This document shows, one piece after another, positions 42,778-52,042 of a stretch of 64,000 bases of DNA. The stretch comes from DASRHT01 sp035293765 (GTDB lineage Bacteria; Chloroflexota; Ktedonobacteria; Ktedonobacterales; Ktedonobacteraceae). The notes under the pieces were generated by a model. It worked only from the letters and a program-made list of their open reading frames with translations. It did no database searches and was not told where the DNA came from. The stretch spans positions 62,001 through 126,000 of the forward strand of contig DATGMF010000060.1 of the NCBI GenBank assembly GCA_035293765.1, read 5' to 3'. The position numbers and the translations under genes are program-made. Positions within the stretch are counted from its first letter, which is position 1. Every line of letters begins with the position of its first letter.

Positions 42778-45700
42778 TTAGAGATGTTTCTTGAGAGCCG
42801 CGACGAGATTACCAATGGTCTGATCAGGGTGATAGAAATTGAAATCGACCACCTCGTGGTAGCTGGTATTCATAAAAACAAGATCAATAGCCATTGATAC
42901 GCTCCCACTATTCAAGTGGCTGAGCTGTCCGGTGAATGAGGCGTGTGTGATGCTGAGCAGGCTATCCTGCCCTTGCTTGCTGATCCAGCCACCTACAGAC
43001 GCCATCGCTCCTACCGCCTTCTTGAGACCTTCTAGCGTCCCCTTCGCCGTCTCTAATCCTGCCGTGGCGGTGCCCAGTTTAGTATAGAGCGGAGCAACGC
43101 GCGGATCAGCTTCAACGGGCGTCGCCTGGATCGCTTTGCCGTCGAGGTTCAACTCCCCTTGTGCGGCTGCGAGAGCTCCCTTTTCGCCGCTCATAGCCGT
43201 TTCGTGAGCTCCGACCTCCGTCTCCCTTTCAGTGATGCGCGCGCCGTCGCCAGCAGCGTGCAGCCAGTGTTTGCTGGCATCACCCTTTAGAGCCTGGATC
43301 TCCTTATTGAGCTGGTCAATGGTATACTGATTGGCATCAATGCTGTTCTGAATGCTGGCTACTTTGGCCCGCGCGGCGTTCAACTTCTGCAACGCGCGGT
43401 CGCGCTCGCCCTGGACGACAGCTCTTCCTGCTTTAATTTGCTCCTGAAGCGAAGCTACCATCTGTTGAGCGTTATCCACTTTCTGTTGTGCATCCGAGAG
43501 CGAGCTGATAGCCGAACGCGCCTCTTGCGCAATGGCTGCCGTCCCCTGCGTCTTCAGGTACTGATAGAAATCATTGTCCATCGTAGCAGTGATCGTGAAG
43601 TCGGCGGAAGCGAAGTTACTCAGGGGACATTGAGCCGTCAGGCTGGCCTGGAAGACGTTGAACAATCTGGCCGAGACGCTAAACGCAAAGCCATCTTTTG
43701 TTACCAGGAGGTCAATATCTCTGGTAAAGCCCAGCATGGTTACCGCGCCTGAGAAGATGCAGTGTATGCCCCGGTAACGGGAGGTAGGCGCATCATATGT
43801 TGCCAGCGAGATTAACGGGTCCCCTCGCCCGCCATGTCCGGTCAGGGCAAAGATTTCGCCAATCGTGATAGAGTTGATGGTTCCGTCAACCGCGATCCCC
43901 TGGTTCGTGCTGACATCTACGCTTGCGGTGCCATTGAGCCCGAAACAGTCCAGTGCCGCGTTGAGCCGTATGCCCTGTGGATACGCCAATTGCCCAATCA
44001 TGGTTGCTTCGGGTGCAAGGTAGAGCTGGACAGCCAGCGCCACCTGCAAGTGATCGCCGACCAGAGTAATAGTATAGTGCTTCAAGGTCGTGCGGTCGGT
44101 CAGATACCATAAACTGCCTGCTTTCCCCGTGACCAGCAGCACATCGCTGGCCCGGGTGGGCAGGCTAACGCGCCCCTGGGCAAAAGCCTGAATCAGCCCT
44201 GGCGAGACGATATTCTTATCCAGATCAGCCGCCAGACTGCCTGGAATAGTAAAAAGCGCCGTTCCTTTGAGGGAAACTTCCTCAAGAACTCTATCCAGCG
44301 CGGTTGGCGGAGAGACAACCGTGCTGACCAGAGTCGAGTAGACATTTGCCAGCGTCAAATCACTGATGCTACCGGCTAAAAGGCTCCTCTGTGGCGCCAC
44401 GGAGTCGAAGAGAATGGCAATTGCGCCGCGAAAGCCGTCCAGATCAAGCGTGCCTGCCAGCCCCAGCGTCGGGATGCCCTCCCAATTGCAGCCAACGAGC
44501 AAGGCCAGATCGCTCAAGGTCAGCGATGGGATAGTGAATGCCTGCCTCCAACTCCCCTGCATCGTCGCCGCGAAGTACAGGCCGCCTTCGGTGACATCCA
44601 ACTCGCTGCTGAAGGTCAACGGTTGATTGTGGACTGTAGCGGTCGCACTGGCAAGGACGCTGAGGATCACGACGCCCGCGCTCAATTGGAGACGCAGGGT
44701 CCCACTCAACGTCACGGCACTATTAAACTGACCGGCAATGCTGGCGGTCAGAAGGGAATTCAGAGCGGGATTCTCGCCGATCTGTAACCTGATAGGCAGC
44801 GTGACATCGCTCATATTGAGCGTTTTCTTCAGCAGTTCCAGACCCTTCTGACCGCCAAACTCCATTTCGGCATAGAAGTTAATGCCTGGAACGACGCCTA
44901 CGGCACTGGAGGGCAGATTAATCCTGGGAGAGGTGATTGTTGGCATGTTGAAGGCGGCCAGATCAGGAAAGGTAAACCCTGGATCTTGCAATGATGCGAT
45001 TACCAGGACCATCTTTTGGAAGCGAAAGCTGCTGTCAAAGGGAGCGAGCGCAGAACTGAGGCGGGAGAGTTTCCATTGCTGCGGTAGATCCATTCCAACC
45101 GCAAAGCCCCAGACACTGTTAGCTTGCTTGACCTGTAAGGCGACACTGCCAAAATCATCAACCTGGGCAGCAAGCAGCAACGTATGAGCGATGGCGTCCT
45201 TCTCAATGCGCACCTGTGCGTTGGTGAACGCTATATCGAACTCACGCGGACCGGGTATGACATCTCCGCAGAGGCTTTCCACCAGAGCGCGCAGGTGCAG
45301 GGGAGGAAGTTGTCCGCGCAGGCTAAAGGCTCCAGGCACCTGGTAAGCAAGAGCCAGGCTGACACCCGCCAGCGCCAGTGTACCGCTAAATGCGCCGTTG
45401 ATACCGCTCCCCCTGGCATAGTCGATACGCAGTTGTACATCACTGATCGTCAGAGGCTTGCTCCCCAGATCGATGACCCACGGATGCGGTTGATCTGCCA
45501 TAGCAGCCTGGATGCTCAAGGATTGCCCTGGAACTGCCGTAAAAAACACCTGATCAATCAGCAAATCGCCAACCGGAGGAACATCCGGCAGATACGCACG
45601 TAGAAGAGATGCAAGCGGTAAGGCCGTTTGTGGGCTCAGGTCGCCAGTGATGACAAAATCAGGCACAGAGGCCATGATAGTCATAGGAACATCTGCAACG

Positions 45701-46905
45701 GAGAGGGAGCCGAGGAGCATGGTTGAGAGGCTACGACCTCTACCCAACGGGTCGATGACTGTAAAGCGCACAAAGACCTGGCTGACCTCGACCAGGAGGC
45801 GATGCCCGTCAATGGTATCATCAATGGGCCGCCACGGCTGATTGTCCAGGCTAATCAGCAGCGAGACGATATCAAGCGAAAGAGGATCGAAGCTGACACT
45901 GAGCGCCACTGCCTGGAGATTCAAAGAGCCCGGCAGCGGGAGGTGAGGGGCTAACTGGCTCGCCAGATCATCGGCTCCCACCAGATCGGCCAGATCGCTC
46001 AGGCTCGGCAGGGTCAGCCCCTCAAAGATCCCGCTAAACGTCAATGTATCTGCGAGTCCTGGCGGTACCTCTGCCACCGCATCCATTGTCACATGCCCTC
46101 CCACATGGATATCGCCGCCAAAGAACATGCCTGGAGTGTAGGATGGATGACTTGCCAACCAATCGGCAGTCAGGGGGCTATAGAGGTTAATGTAAGTACT
46201 GTCCAGCTTGACCGATCCCCGAGCAAGTTGAGCATGGGTAAGTGCTTGCAAGTTGATACCAATGAGCGGCGTACTCGTGCGGCGGGGTAACACACGAGGC
46301 AAGACCGGCAGAGGCAGCGTCGGGTTGAGCGGGGGCAGCAGAATCGGGCCGGAGAGGATTAATGGCTCTGTCGTGCCAATCATCTGCTCGATACTTCCCA
46401 GCAAGCCATTCAGATGCATGTGACAGATAAAGTTTAGCCCCTGGCATAGGGGCACGTTGAATTCTTGATCTATGTGATCTTTCGTGGAAACAATAAAGCG
46501 AGCGTCGGTTAGCGTGAGCAGATCGAGATATGATCGCTGAGCGGCCCCAAACGGTTGGCGAAAGTCAAAAGACACGGGCAGATGAGGAAAGCTCTGAGAA
46601 AACGCCCAGGTTGCGGGAAGATGATAGCGCAGGGTGATGGCAACGCCATCAGGGGCCTCTTCAAAGTTGGCGGTCACGGGTACATCTTCGACGTTCAGAA
46701 ACGTTGAAACGCCGGTGATCGCGATGGTTGTTGCTGCGGGGCTGTCGGGAGCAATTTGAGCCTGCCGGAGAACGATGGGAGCGCCCGCATAGTACGTGTC
46801 AATGAGCATCTTGACACTCGCCGAGTCGAAGGTGGTGCTGCTAAGCGTCAGTTGCCCCTGCTGGAGAAGTTTCTGCAACGTGGAACGAAGGGTCTCGCTA
46901 CTCAT
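42778..46905 (-). CDS. Very large protein of unknown function with repeated beta-type segments and a coiled coil
   Basis: I start at the ATG at 46905 (AGAAAGG upstream), giving 1375 residues; an in-frame extension to 47187 has no coding character. About residues 1-1110 are built of repeated short strands rich in Leu, Ser, Thr and Gly. Phrases such as SLSDLADLVGADD, LTLSDLALLVGCNW and SDLTLANVYSTL recur, which suggests an internal repeat of a beta-rich unit with a short helix. Residues about 1120-1280 are coiled coil. A short globular C terminus follows. There is no signal peptide or clear membrane helix. I do not recognise the family. Confidence 0.75.
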   Translation of the reverse strand: MSSETLRSTLQKLLQQGQLTLSSTTFDSASVKMLIDTYYAGAPIVLRQAQIAPDSPAATTIAITGVSTFLNVEDVPVTANFEEAPDGVAITLRYHLPATWAFSQSFPHLPVSFDFRQPFGAAQRSYLDLLTLTDARFIVSTKDHIDQEFNVPLCQGLNFICHMHLNGLLGSIEQMIGTTEPLILSGPILLPPLNPTLPLPVLPRVLPRRTSTPLIGINLQALTHAQLARGSVKLDSTYINLYSPLTADWLASHPSYTPGMFFGGDIHVGGHVTMDAVAEVPPGLADTLTFSGIFEGLTLPSLSDLADLVGADDLASQLAPHLPLPGSLNLQAVALSVSFDPLSLDIVSLLISLDNQPWRPIDDTIDGHRLLVEVSQVFVRFTVIDPLGRGRSLSTMLLGSLSVADVPMTIMASVPDFVITGDLSPQTALPLASLLRAYLPDVPPVGDLLIDQVFFTAVPGQSLSIQAAMADQPHPWVIDLGSKPLTISDVQLRIDYARGSGINGAFSGTLALAGVSLALAYQVPGAFSLRGQLPPLHLRALVESLCGDVIPGPREFDIAFTNAQVRIEKDAIAHTLLLAAQVDDFGSVALQVKQANSVWGFAVGMDLPQQWKLSRLSSALAPFDSSFRFQKMVLVIASLQDPGFTFPDLAAFNMPTITSPRINLPSSAVGVVPGINFYAEMEFGGQKGLELLKKTLNMSDVTLPIRLQIGENPALNSLLTASIAGQFNSAVTLSGTLRLQLSAGVVILSVLASATATVHNQPLTFSSELDVTEGGLYFAATMQGSWRQAFTIPSLTLSDLALLVGCNWEGIPTLGLAGTLDLDGFRGAIAILFDSVAPQRSLLAGSISDLTLANVYSTLVSTVVSPPTALDRVLEEVSLKGTALFTIPGSLAADLDKNIVSPGLIQAFAQGRVSLPTRASDVLLVTGKAGSLWYLTDRTTLKHYTITLVGDHLQVALAVQLYLAPEATMIGQLAYPQGIRLNAALDCFGLNGTASVDVSTNQGIAVDGTINSITIGEIFALTGHGGRGDPLISLATYDAPTSRYRGIHCIFSGAVTMLGFTRDIDLLVTKDGFAFSVSARLFNVFQASLTAQCPLSNFASADFTITATMDNDFYQYLKTQGTAAIAQEARSAISSLSDAQQKVDNAQQMVASLQEQIKAGRAVVQGERDRALQKLNAARAKVASIQNSIDANQYTIDQLNKEIQALKGDASKHWLHAAGDGARITERETEVGAHETAMSGEKGALAAAQGELNLDGKAIQATPVEADPRVAPLYTKLGTATAGLETAKGTLEGLKKAVGAMASVGGWISKQGQDSLLSITHASFTGQLSHLNSGSVSMAIDLVFMNTSYHEVVDFNFYHPDQTIGNLVAALKKHL

Positions 46906-47193
46906 CACATGAGCCTTTCTATCCTCTTCACCTATATAGAACAAGAAATATATCGCATACCATCCTACTGCATCTTCAGTAGCCTCTATCCAGTAAACCT
47001 CGGTTAGCGATTTTTTTTGAGGATGAGTTAGGCCGTGCGAGTCATGGTCCATCAGCGGTATGCAAAAACTCCCACGCAAGGGAGAGCGTTTCTGAAGAGG
47101 AGAGCAATAGGCGGAAGGTGACGAGTGGTAGAACAGGGGGAAGAGCATCATGAGAATCTTACCCGTGGGGTAAGATTCTCGTGACATAATACA
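46906..47193. other. Gap with a perfect palindrome
   Basis: No gene that I accept. Contains the 13-bp inverted repeat at 47152-47180 just past the MFS gene; the promoter of the 1375-residue gene probably lies in 46920-47150. Confidence 0.4.
47152..47180 (-). terminator. Perfect 13-bp hairpin after the lanthipeptide operon
   Basis: GAGAATCTTACCC and GGGTAAGATTCTC pair perfectly around loop GTG, 14 bases past the MFS stop. No U-run follows on the minus strand, so it may end the transcript or be an operator for the next gene. Confidence 0.55.
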
Positions 47194-48543
47194 CTATATT
47201 GAGCTGGAAGGAGCCTCGCGTGTGCGCAACTTCATGAGAGCATAGCACCCACCCAGGAAAAAGAGGCCACCGGCTGCGGTGTAGATACTATCGATGCGCC
47301 CAAAGCTCATTCCCAGCAGCACGCCCAGTTGCCCTGGCACCACGGTACTGACCAGGAAACCCACCAGCGCCGTTGAAACAAGCGACGCCAATGTCTCTAG
47401 AGGGATAAAGATAGACATGATCCGCCCGATGAAGTCCGGGGGGGTCAGGTGTAGTAACAGGGTATTGATGGCGCTTTTGACAATGCTCAGGAAAACGCCA
47501 AAGAGAAAAATGAACACGAGCGCAGGCAGCAGAATGGTCATACGTGCAAACACGAATAATGCGAGACCCCCGGCCATCATGCCGAGCCCGAGATTGCGTT
47601 CCAGCCCTATACGCTTCGTCAGTACGCCAACGCACAGGCCACCGCCGACAACTCCGATGCCGAGCACAGCGTCCAGCACGCCAAAGAAATTGGCAGCAAT
47701 ATGTAGATTATTGGTGACGAAGTAGACGCCAAGCGTTGTCAGCGAAACCCCTCCGAATGTCGCAATGAGAATCGCGATCAGCAGCGAGATAAGGCGCCCA
47801 CTGCTCGTAAAGAAGCGGATGCCCTCTCGGAACTCAACCAGAAAATGACCGGTATTTCCTTGCCCCGGGCGACTCTCCGGCCCGGGAAGATCAATTGCTC
47901 GCAACGTCAGAAATGAGATCGCAAACGAACTGGCATTGAGCAGCAACGCCCATTGGACGCCCAGACTAAAAAGAACAAGCGCGGCGAGCGCAGGGCCAAT
48001 GACGCTAACCATACCCAGCGTGGCCTGGAGCATACCAATGGCGCGTGATCGATCCGTTGTGGGAACCAGGTTGCCGATGAGGGCCAGGCGCGAAGAATTG
48101 AAAAACTGACTACAGGTACTACAGCAGAAAAGCACGGTATAGATGATCCCTAATTGCCACAAGACCGACAATTTGCCCCCCGGTATCCAGGGCAAAGGGA
48201 TCAGATTGGCAGCTAGCAATAGCGAGGCAACTAGAACGGCCCTCAGGATGTCGGCCCACAGCATCGTCTGGCGCTTGTCCCAGCGATCCACAAAAACCCC
48301 CGCGAACGGACCTATCAGAAAGACAGGGATGCCCATCGCCAGGAAGATACCACTGGTAGCCAGGGGAGCCCATGTCGCTCCACGCGCAATATCTGAGGCG
48401 ATCCAGAGAATAAGCGTCGTGTTAAACACGAAGTCACCCAGGACAGAAACCGTTCTTCCGCTCCAGAGAAGGGCAAAGTTGCGATTAATGTAAAAGGGCG
48501 TTTTTCTAGCGGACACGGCAGCACGCGTCTCTATAAATTCCAT
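47194..48543 (-). CDS. MFS exporter (lanthipeptide cluster)
   Basis: A 449-residue, 12-helix major facilitator transporter of the MFS_3/enterobactin-exporter type. It begins NFALLWSGRTVSVLGDFVF and has FAGVFVDRWDKRQ in the loop between helices 2 and 3. The start has GTGAGG upstream and lies 66 bases after the S9 peptidase gene on the same strand. In this context it may export the finished peptide or give self-resistance. No LanT-type ABC transporter is present in the window. Confidence 0.87.
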   Translation of the reverse strand: MEFIETRAAVSARKTPFYINRNFALLWSGRTVSVLGDFVFNTTLILWIASDIARGATWAPLATSGIFLAMGIPVFLIGPFAGVFVDRWDKRQTMLWADILRAVLVASLLLAANLIPLPWIPGGKLSVLWQLGIIYTVLFCCSTCSQFFNSSRLALIGNLVPTTDRSRAIGMLQATLGMVSVIGPALAALVLFSLGVQWALLLNASSFAISFLTLRAIDLPGPESRPGQGNTGHFLVEFREGIRFFTSSGRLISLLIAILIATFGGVSLTTLGVYFVTNNLHIAANFFGVLDAVLGIGVVGGGLCVGVLTKRIGLERNLGLGMMAGGLALFVFARMTILLPALVFIFLFGVFLSIVKSAINTLLLHLTPPDFIGRIMSIFIPLETLASLVSTALVGFLVSTVVPGQLGVLLGMSFGRIDSIYTAAGGLFFLGGCYALMKLRTREAPSSSI

Positions 48544-48609
48544 TGTAACCTCACAAAGTCTCTTTATGCCTGTACTTCTATTGACGCCAAACGCGCCGGA
48601 AGACTGGCG

Positions 48610-50388
48610 TTACTGTGCATGGCGTGCAAGAAAGTTGATCACCATCTCAGCCCAAAAACGCTCGGAGTACAGCTCATGTTTGAGATTAGTCAGTTCGCAG
48701 TACTCAAAATGTTTGCTGCATTCAACCTGCTCGGCAAGAATGGACGCGAGCCGGCGAGATTGGCGAGTGGGACAGATGGCATCATCAGCTCCGTGAAGGA
48801 GCAATATCGGCAGCCTGCTCAGCGTGTGCGCGTAAGAAATCGGGCTTCTTGCGGCTAACTCCGCCTCGTTCTCCAGTAATGGCCCAAGCTCTAGCTGGAG
48901 AGAGCCTTTGAGATGTTTATTCGCGCCAACATAGAGATCTTGCAAATCGCTGAACGGCGCCCCGGCAATCACACAGTTCCAGAGGTCCGGGCGCAGTCCG
49001 GCGGCCAGAAGGGCCAGGTAACCGCCATAACTCACTCCATACAACGAAATCTGTTGCCCTCCATCCTGACAGCGTTGTATGAGCATTTCGGCCAGTTCAA
49101 TCACGCTATGTACATCCACCCCTCCCCAGTCGCCTCTGATCATCTGCTCATACTCCACACCATAACCGGTGCTGCCCGGGAAATTGGGCGCAACCACCCA
49201 GAAACCTTGCTCTACGAGACGGGACAGTAACGGACTATACGACTGCAAGATATTGAGATGGGGACCCCCGTGCAGAAACATCAGGATACGTTCGTAGTTC
49301 GTCGAAGGCGCCGTAAACGAGATGACCGGCATACGCTCTAACGTCGGAACGTTTGCCCACCAGTGCCGCCCCTGAATCGACGCAGCACGCTCTATCCCTG
49401 GATGATGGAGTACAATCTCGCAGGTATGCGCCAGTCGGTCGTAGCGGCATAACGTTGGGGCGATTCCTGGCGTTTGATAATTTGCCAGCAGATAGCGCGG
49501 GTCCTGGCAGAAAACTGGATTCAGCAGGAGGGCATGGTCAACATCAACAGGCTCAAGCCCATCATCCATCTTTGCTATCACATAGCGCCGATTAGCTTCA
49601 ACCAGGCCACCACATATGACCAGTTCCCCATTGGCCGAAAACCCCAGTGCCTCCGCGCTAAAGCCGATGTCCTTGAACCACCGTGTCTCTCCTGTCGCCA
49701 GCGTATGGCTTCCCGGGAGCAAGAAGCCATCATCAGAGCAGGCTGTGATGCAGGCATGGCCGCCGCCATCAAACGCGCTAATGGTCCCCTGCTTTCCGGT
49801 GATGGAGAGGAGATTCATCAATCTGGTTTGATCAATCGTCTCCCCGTACTGATAGATGATGCCTTGCAGGCGTTCATCTGAGGCCGTTGCGACATTCACG
49901 CCTAAAATGCGCGCTTCAGGATTCCAGGCGCCGAAGTTTGCCCGCGTCCAGGAACCGCTGATGATCTGGTAACGACCTGTCTCGGGGAAGAAAAGCCCAA
50001 AACGAATGCCTTGCTCGGTACTGATAGCCAGCAACACCTGTAAAAAACCTGTGCGCGAGCTTGCTGCAATCACGCGAGCGGGAATAGCAAGCTTCGTCGT
50101 CAGCATACATTGGAGCTTCCCTTGATGCAGCCTGTAGAGCATAAGCTGCGTGGTCTCCCCCTCGCTGCGAACTAGGAGAAGCTCCTCCTGAGAGACCCAT
50201 TTGAGAGCACTGACGTCATACTCAATGGGCTGCGTAATACGCTGCGTCTCTAGTAATCTGCCATCGGGAAGGATGTTGATGATCTCCAGCGTGTGCTGAT
50301 GTGCATATTCACAGAGCACAGCCAGATTGCACACTCCCGGACTCAGAGCCAGGCGCAGTAATGGCGGTCCGGCGGCAAGTTCAGGCAT
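48610..50388 (-). CDS. S9-family prolyl-oligopeptidase-like protease, candidate leader peptidase
   Basis: A 592-residue protein with an N-terminal beta-propeller and a C-terminal alpha/beta-hydrolase domain. The catalytic triad can be read as Ser in GVSYGGYLA, Asp in LLHGADDAICP and His in LKHELYS. I start at the ATG at 50388, which overlaps the 3' end of the halogenase gene. Prolyl-oligopeptidase-type enzymes (FlaP, AplP) remove leaders from class III lanthipeptides, so leader cleavage is the likely role. It lacks a signal peptide. Confidence 0.88.
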   Translation of the reverse strand: MPELAAGPPLLRLALSPGVCNLAVLCEYAHQHTLEIINILPDGRLLETQRITQPIEYDVSALKWVSQEELLLVRSEGETTQLMLYRLHQGKLQCMLTTKLAIPARVIAASSRTGFLQVLLAISTEQGIRFGLFFPETGRYQIISGSWTRANFGAWNPEARILGVNVATASDERLQGIIYQYGETIDQTRLMNLLSITGKQGTISAFDGGGHACITACSDDGFLLPGSHTLATGETRWFKDIGFSAEALGFSANGELVICGGLVEANRRYVIAKMDDGLEPVDVDHALLLNPVFCQDPRYLLANYQTPGIAPTLCRYDRLAHTCEIVLHHPGIERAASIQGRHWWANVPTLERMPVISFTAPSTNYERILMFLHGGPHLNILQSYSPLLSRLVEQGFWVVAPNFPGSTGYGVEYEQMIRGDWGGVDVHSVIELAEMLIQRCQDGGQQISLYGVSYGGYLALLAAGLRPDLWNCVIAGAPFSDLQDLYVGANKHLKGSLQLELGPLLENEAELAARSPISYAHTLSRLPILLLHGADDAICPTRQSRRLASILAEQVECSKHFEYCELTNLKHELYSERFWAEMVINFLARHAQ

Positions 50389-52042
50389 ACTCAAGTGCTC
50401 CAATCGTGTCGAGCTGGATCAGAAAATCCAGGCCCCCACGAGCATATTTGTCCTGGGCGCCAATGCTCTGGAGCGCGCTGTTTAAATCATCCAGCGTATG
50501 TGTGCCGTCAAGAAGGTTGGTGAGATGCGCTTCCACCGGGCGGAGATCGAGCGAACGATTATCACGTCCAACAATACGCAGCGTTTCGTGAATACGCCCA
50601 CGATGGTAAAGCATCCCTTGCGTGATCTGGGTATCGGCTGTCAGCCGCAGAGGCCGACCGGCAAACTTGGAACCCAGCTCTGCTGGAGAAACTCCCACAC
50701 CAAACAGTTTATCAGCCAGGCCGAGGGCTTCATTCAATGAATAACTGCCGAACAGGGCCGTTGACTCCGCTCTGGTGGAGTAGCCGAAAGCGACGCGCAG
50801 GAAGGCATCTCTGTCGGTGAGGTTAATCCCACCATCTTGCTGATCAATGAAATGTCGGGCCTGCCACCACCACGATTCCATCGAAAAGTTGTTGCTATAC
50901 CAGAAGCGGGCCATCTCTCGGTATGCCTGCAAGGCTGTATGATAGGTCTGATCGTAAAAGTTCCAATAGGACTGCACCTGCTCATCACTGTTGGCTGCAA
51001 AGGCGGATACAATAGTGTAGGCGGCCTTTTGCGATAATTCGTGTGCCAGCATGACGCCGGAAGAAAGAATGGGATCGACAAAGCCGGCGGCATCTCCTGC
51101 CATCGCCCAGCCTGGCCCCTGCATCCGTTTGCTGGTATAGGACCAATCTTGAATGGCGCACACATCATGTTTCTGATCGGCGGCGATCCGTACTAGCGAG
51201 GCGCCGTCTAACAAACCGCTGATCTCAGGACACGACTGCAACTCGTTGATGTACAATTGTTTCAGCCCGTCGGGCATGTTCTGTAAGGTCTGCCGGTGCG
51301 TCACGAATCCTACGCTCACGGTATCCTGCTTTACCGGGATATACCAGATCCAGCCATGAGGCGTTGTGGCAACGAAGATATGGGTCAGGGTGGGGTAGCC
51401 AACAAACTCAAATTTCCACTGCGCCCCCTTCCAATATCCCCAGATGGCATAATTATTCATCTGCTCGTCATACTCGCGAAGCTGCATTTCGCGGCTGAGA
51501 ACAGCGCCCTGACCGCTGCAATCCATTAACCAGGTGCTTGCTACTGTGTGCGTGCCCTGCTCGTCGCGATACTCTACCCCAACCACCTGCTGACTCCCTG
51601 GCGCACGCAGTACGCGCGTGACGTGAGCGCCTTGACGAACCTCGACGCCGCATTCAGCCGTATGCTCCAGGAGCAACTGATCATATTCGGCGCGGCGCAC
51701 CTGCCAGGCTTTGGTGTAGTAATCGGGAATCGGTTCTCCTCTCGCGATAAACGTGTTCACAATCTCGGAGAACGCAAAGCCCCAGGGCTTGCGGTCACGT
51801 CCCCAGACGTAGGTCGCTCCCACTTTTTCCAGGAAGCCATAGTCCTTGACTTTTTCATAGACCTGCATCTCTTTGAGAATCGTTGAGGCGCCGGCCAGCA
51901 GGGATTCTCCAACATGGTGGCGCGGGAAAACCATTTTCTCCAGCAAAAGTACCTTCAGATGTGGAGCGTAACGTTTTACCAGTGTCCCCACAGTGCTGCC
52001 AGCAGGGCCGCCTCCAATGATTACGACATCATATTTCTGCAT
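50381..52042 (-). CDS. Flavin-dependent halogenase-like enzyme (Trp_halogenase family)
   Basis: A 553-residue flavoprotein. The FAD-binding GGGPAGS is at 10-16, FPRHHVGES at 39-47 is typical of the CmlS/PltA branch, and the diagnostic halogenase motif WIWYIP (WxWxIP) is at 231-236. Lys73 in EKVGATYVWG and Glu46 are placed like the catalytic Lys and Glu of this branch. The C-terminal part (about 495-553) contains LLDGTHTLDDL, reminiscent of PqqD/RRE folds. The start has GAGGAA and overlaps the upstream gene by 22 bases. A substrate Trp in the lanthipeptide core is inferred. A flavin reductase is not seen nearby. Confidence 0.85.
   Translation of the reverse strand: MQKYDVVIIGGGPAGSTVGTLVKRYAPHLKVLLLEKMVFPRHHVGESLLAGASTILKEMQVYEKVKDYGFLEKVGATYVWGRDRKPWGFAFSEIVNTFIARGEPIPDYYTKAWQVRRAEYDQLLLEHTAECGVEVRQGAHVTRVLRAPGSQQVVGVEYRDEQGTHTVASTWLMDCSGQGAVLSREMQLREYDEQMNNYAIWGYWKGAQWKFEFVGYPTLTHIFVATTPHGWIWYIPVKQDTVSVGFVTHRQTLQNMPDGLKQLYINELQSCPEISGLLDGASLVRIAADQKHDVCAIQDWSYTSKRMQGPGWAMAGDAAGFVDPILSSGVMLAHELSQKAAYTIVSAFAANSDEQVQSYWNFYDQTYHTALQAYREMARFWYSNNFSMESWWWQARHFIDQQDGGINLTDRDAFLRVAFGYSTRAESTALFGSYSLNEALGLADKLFGVGVSPAELGSKFAGRPLRLTADTQITQGMLYHRGRIHETLRIVGRDNRSLDLRPVEAHLTNLLDGTHTLDDLNSALQSIGAQDKYARGGLDFLIQLDTIGALEYA

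Noticed and set aside
46906..47187. Upstream in-frame extension of the 1375-residue protein
   Set aside because: The extension has no ribosome site or coding character and runs through a palindrome; AGAAAGG before 46905 marks the start.
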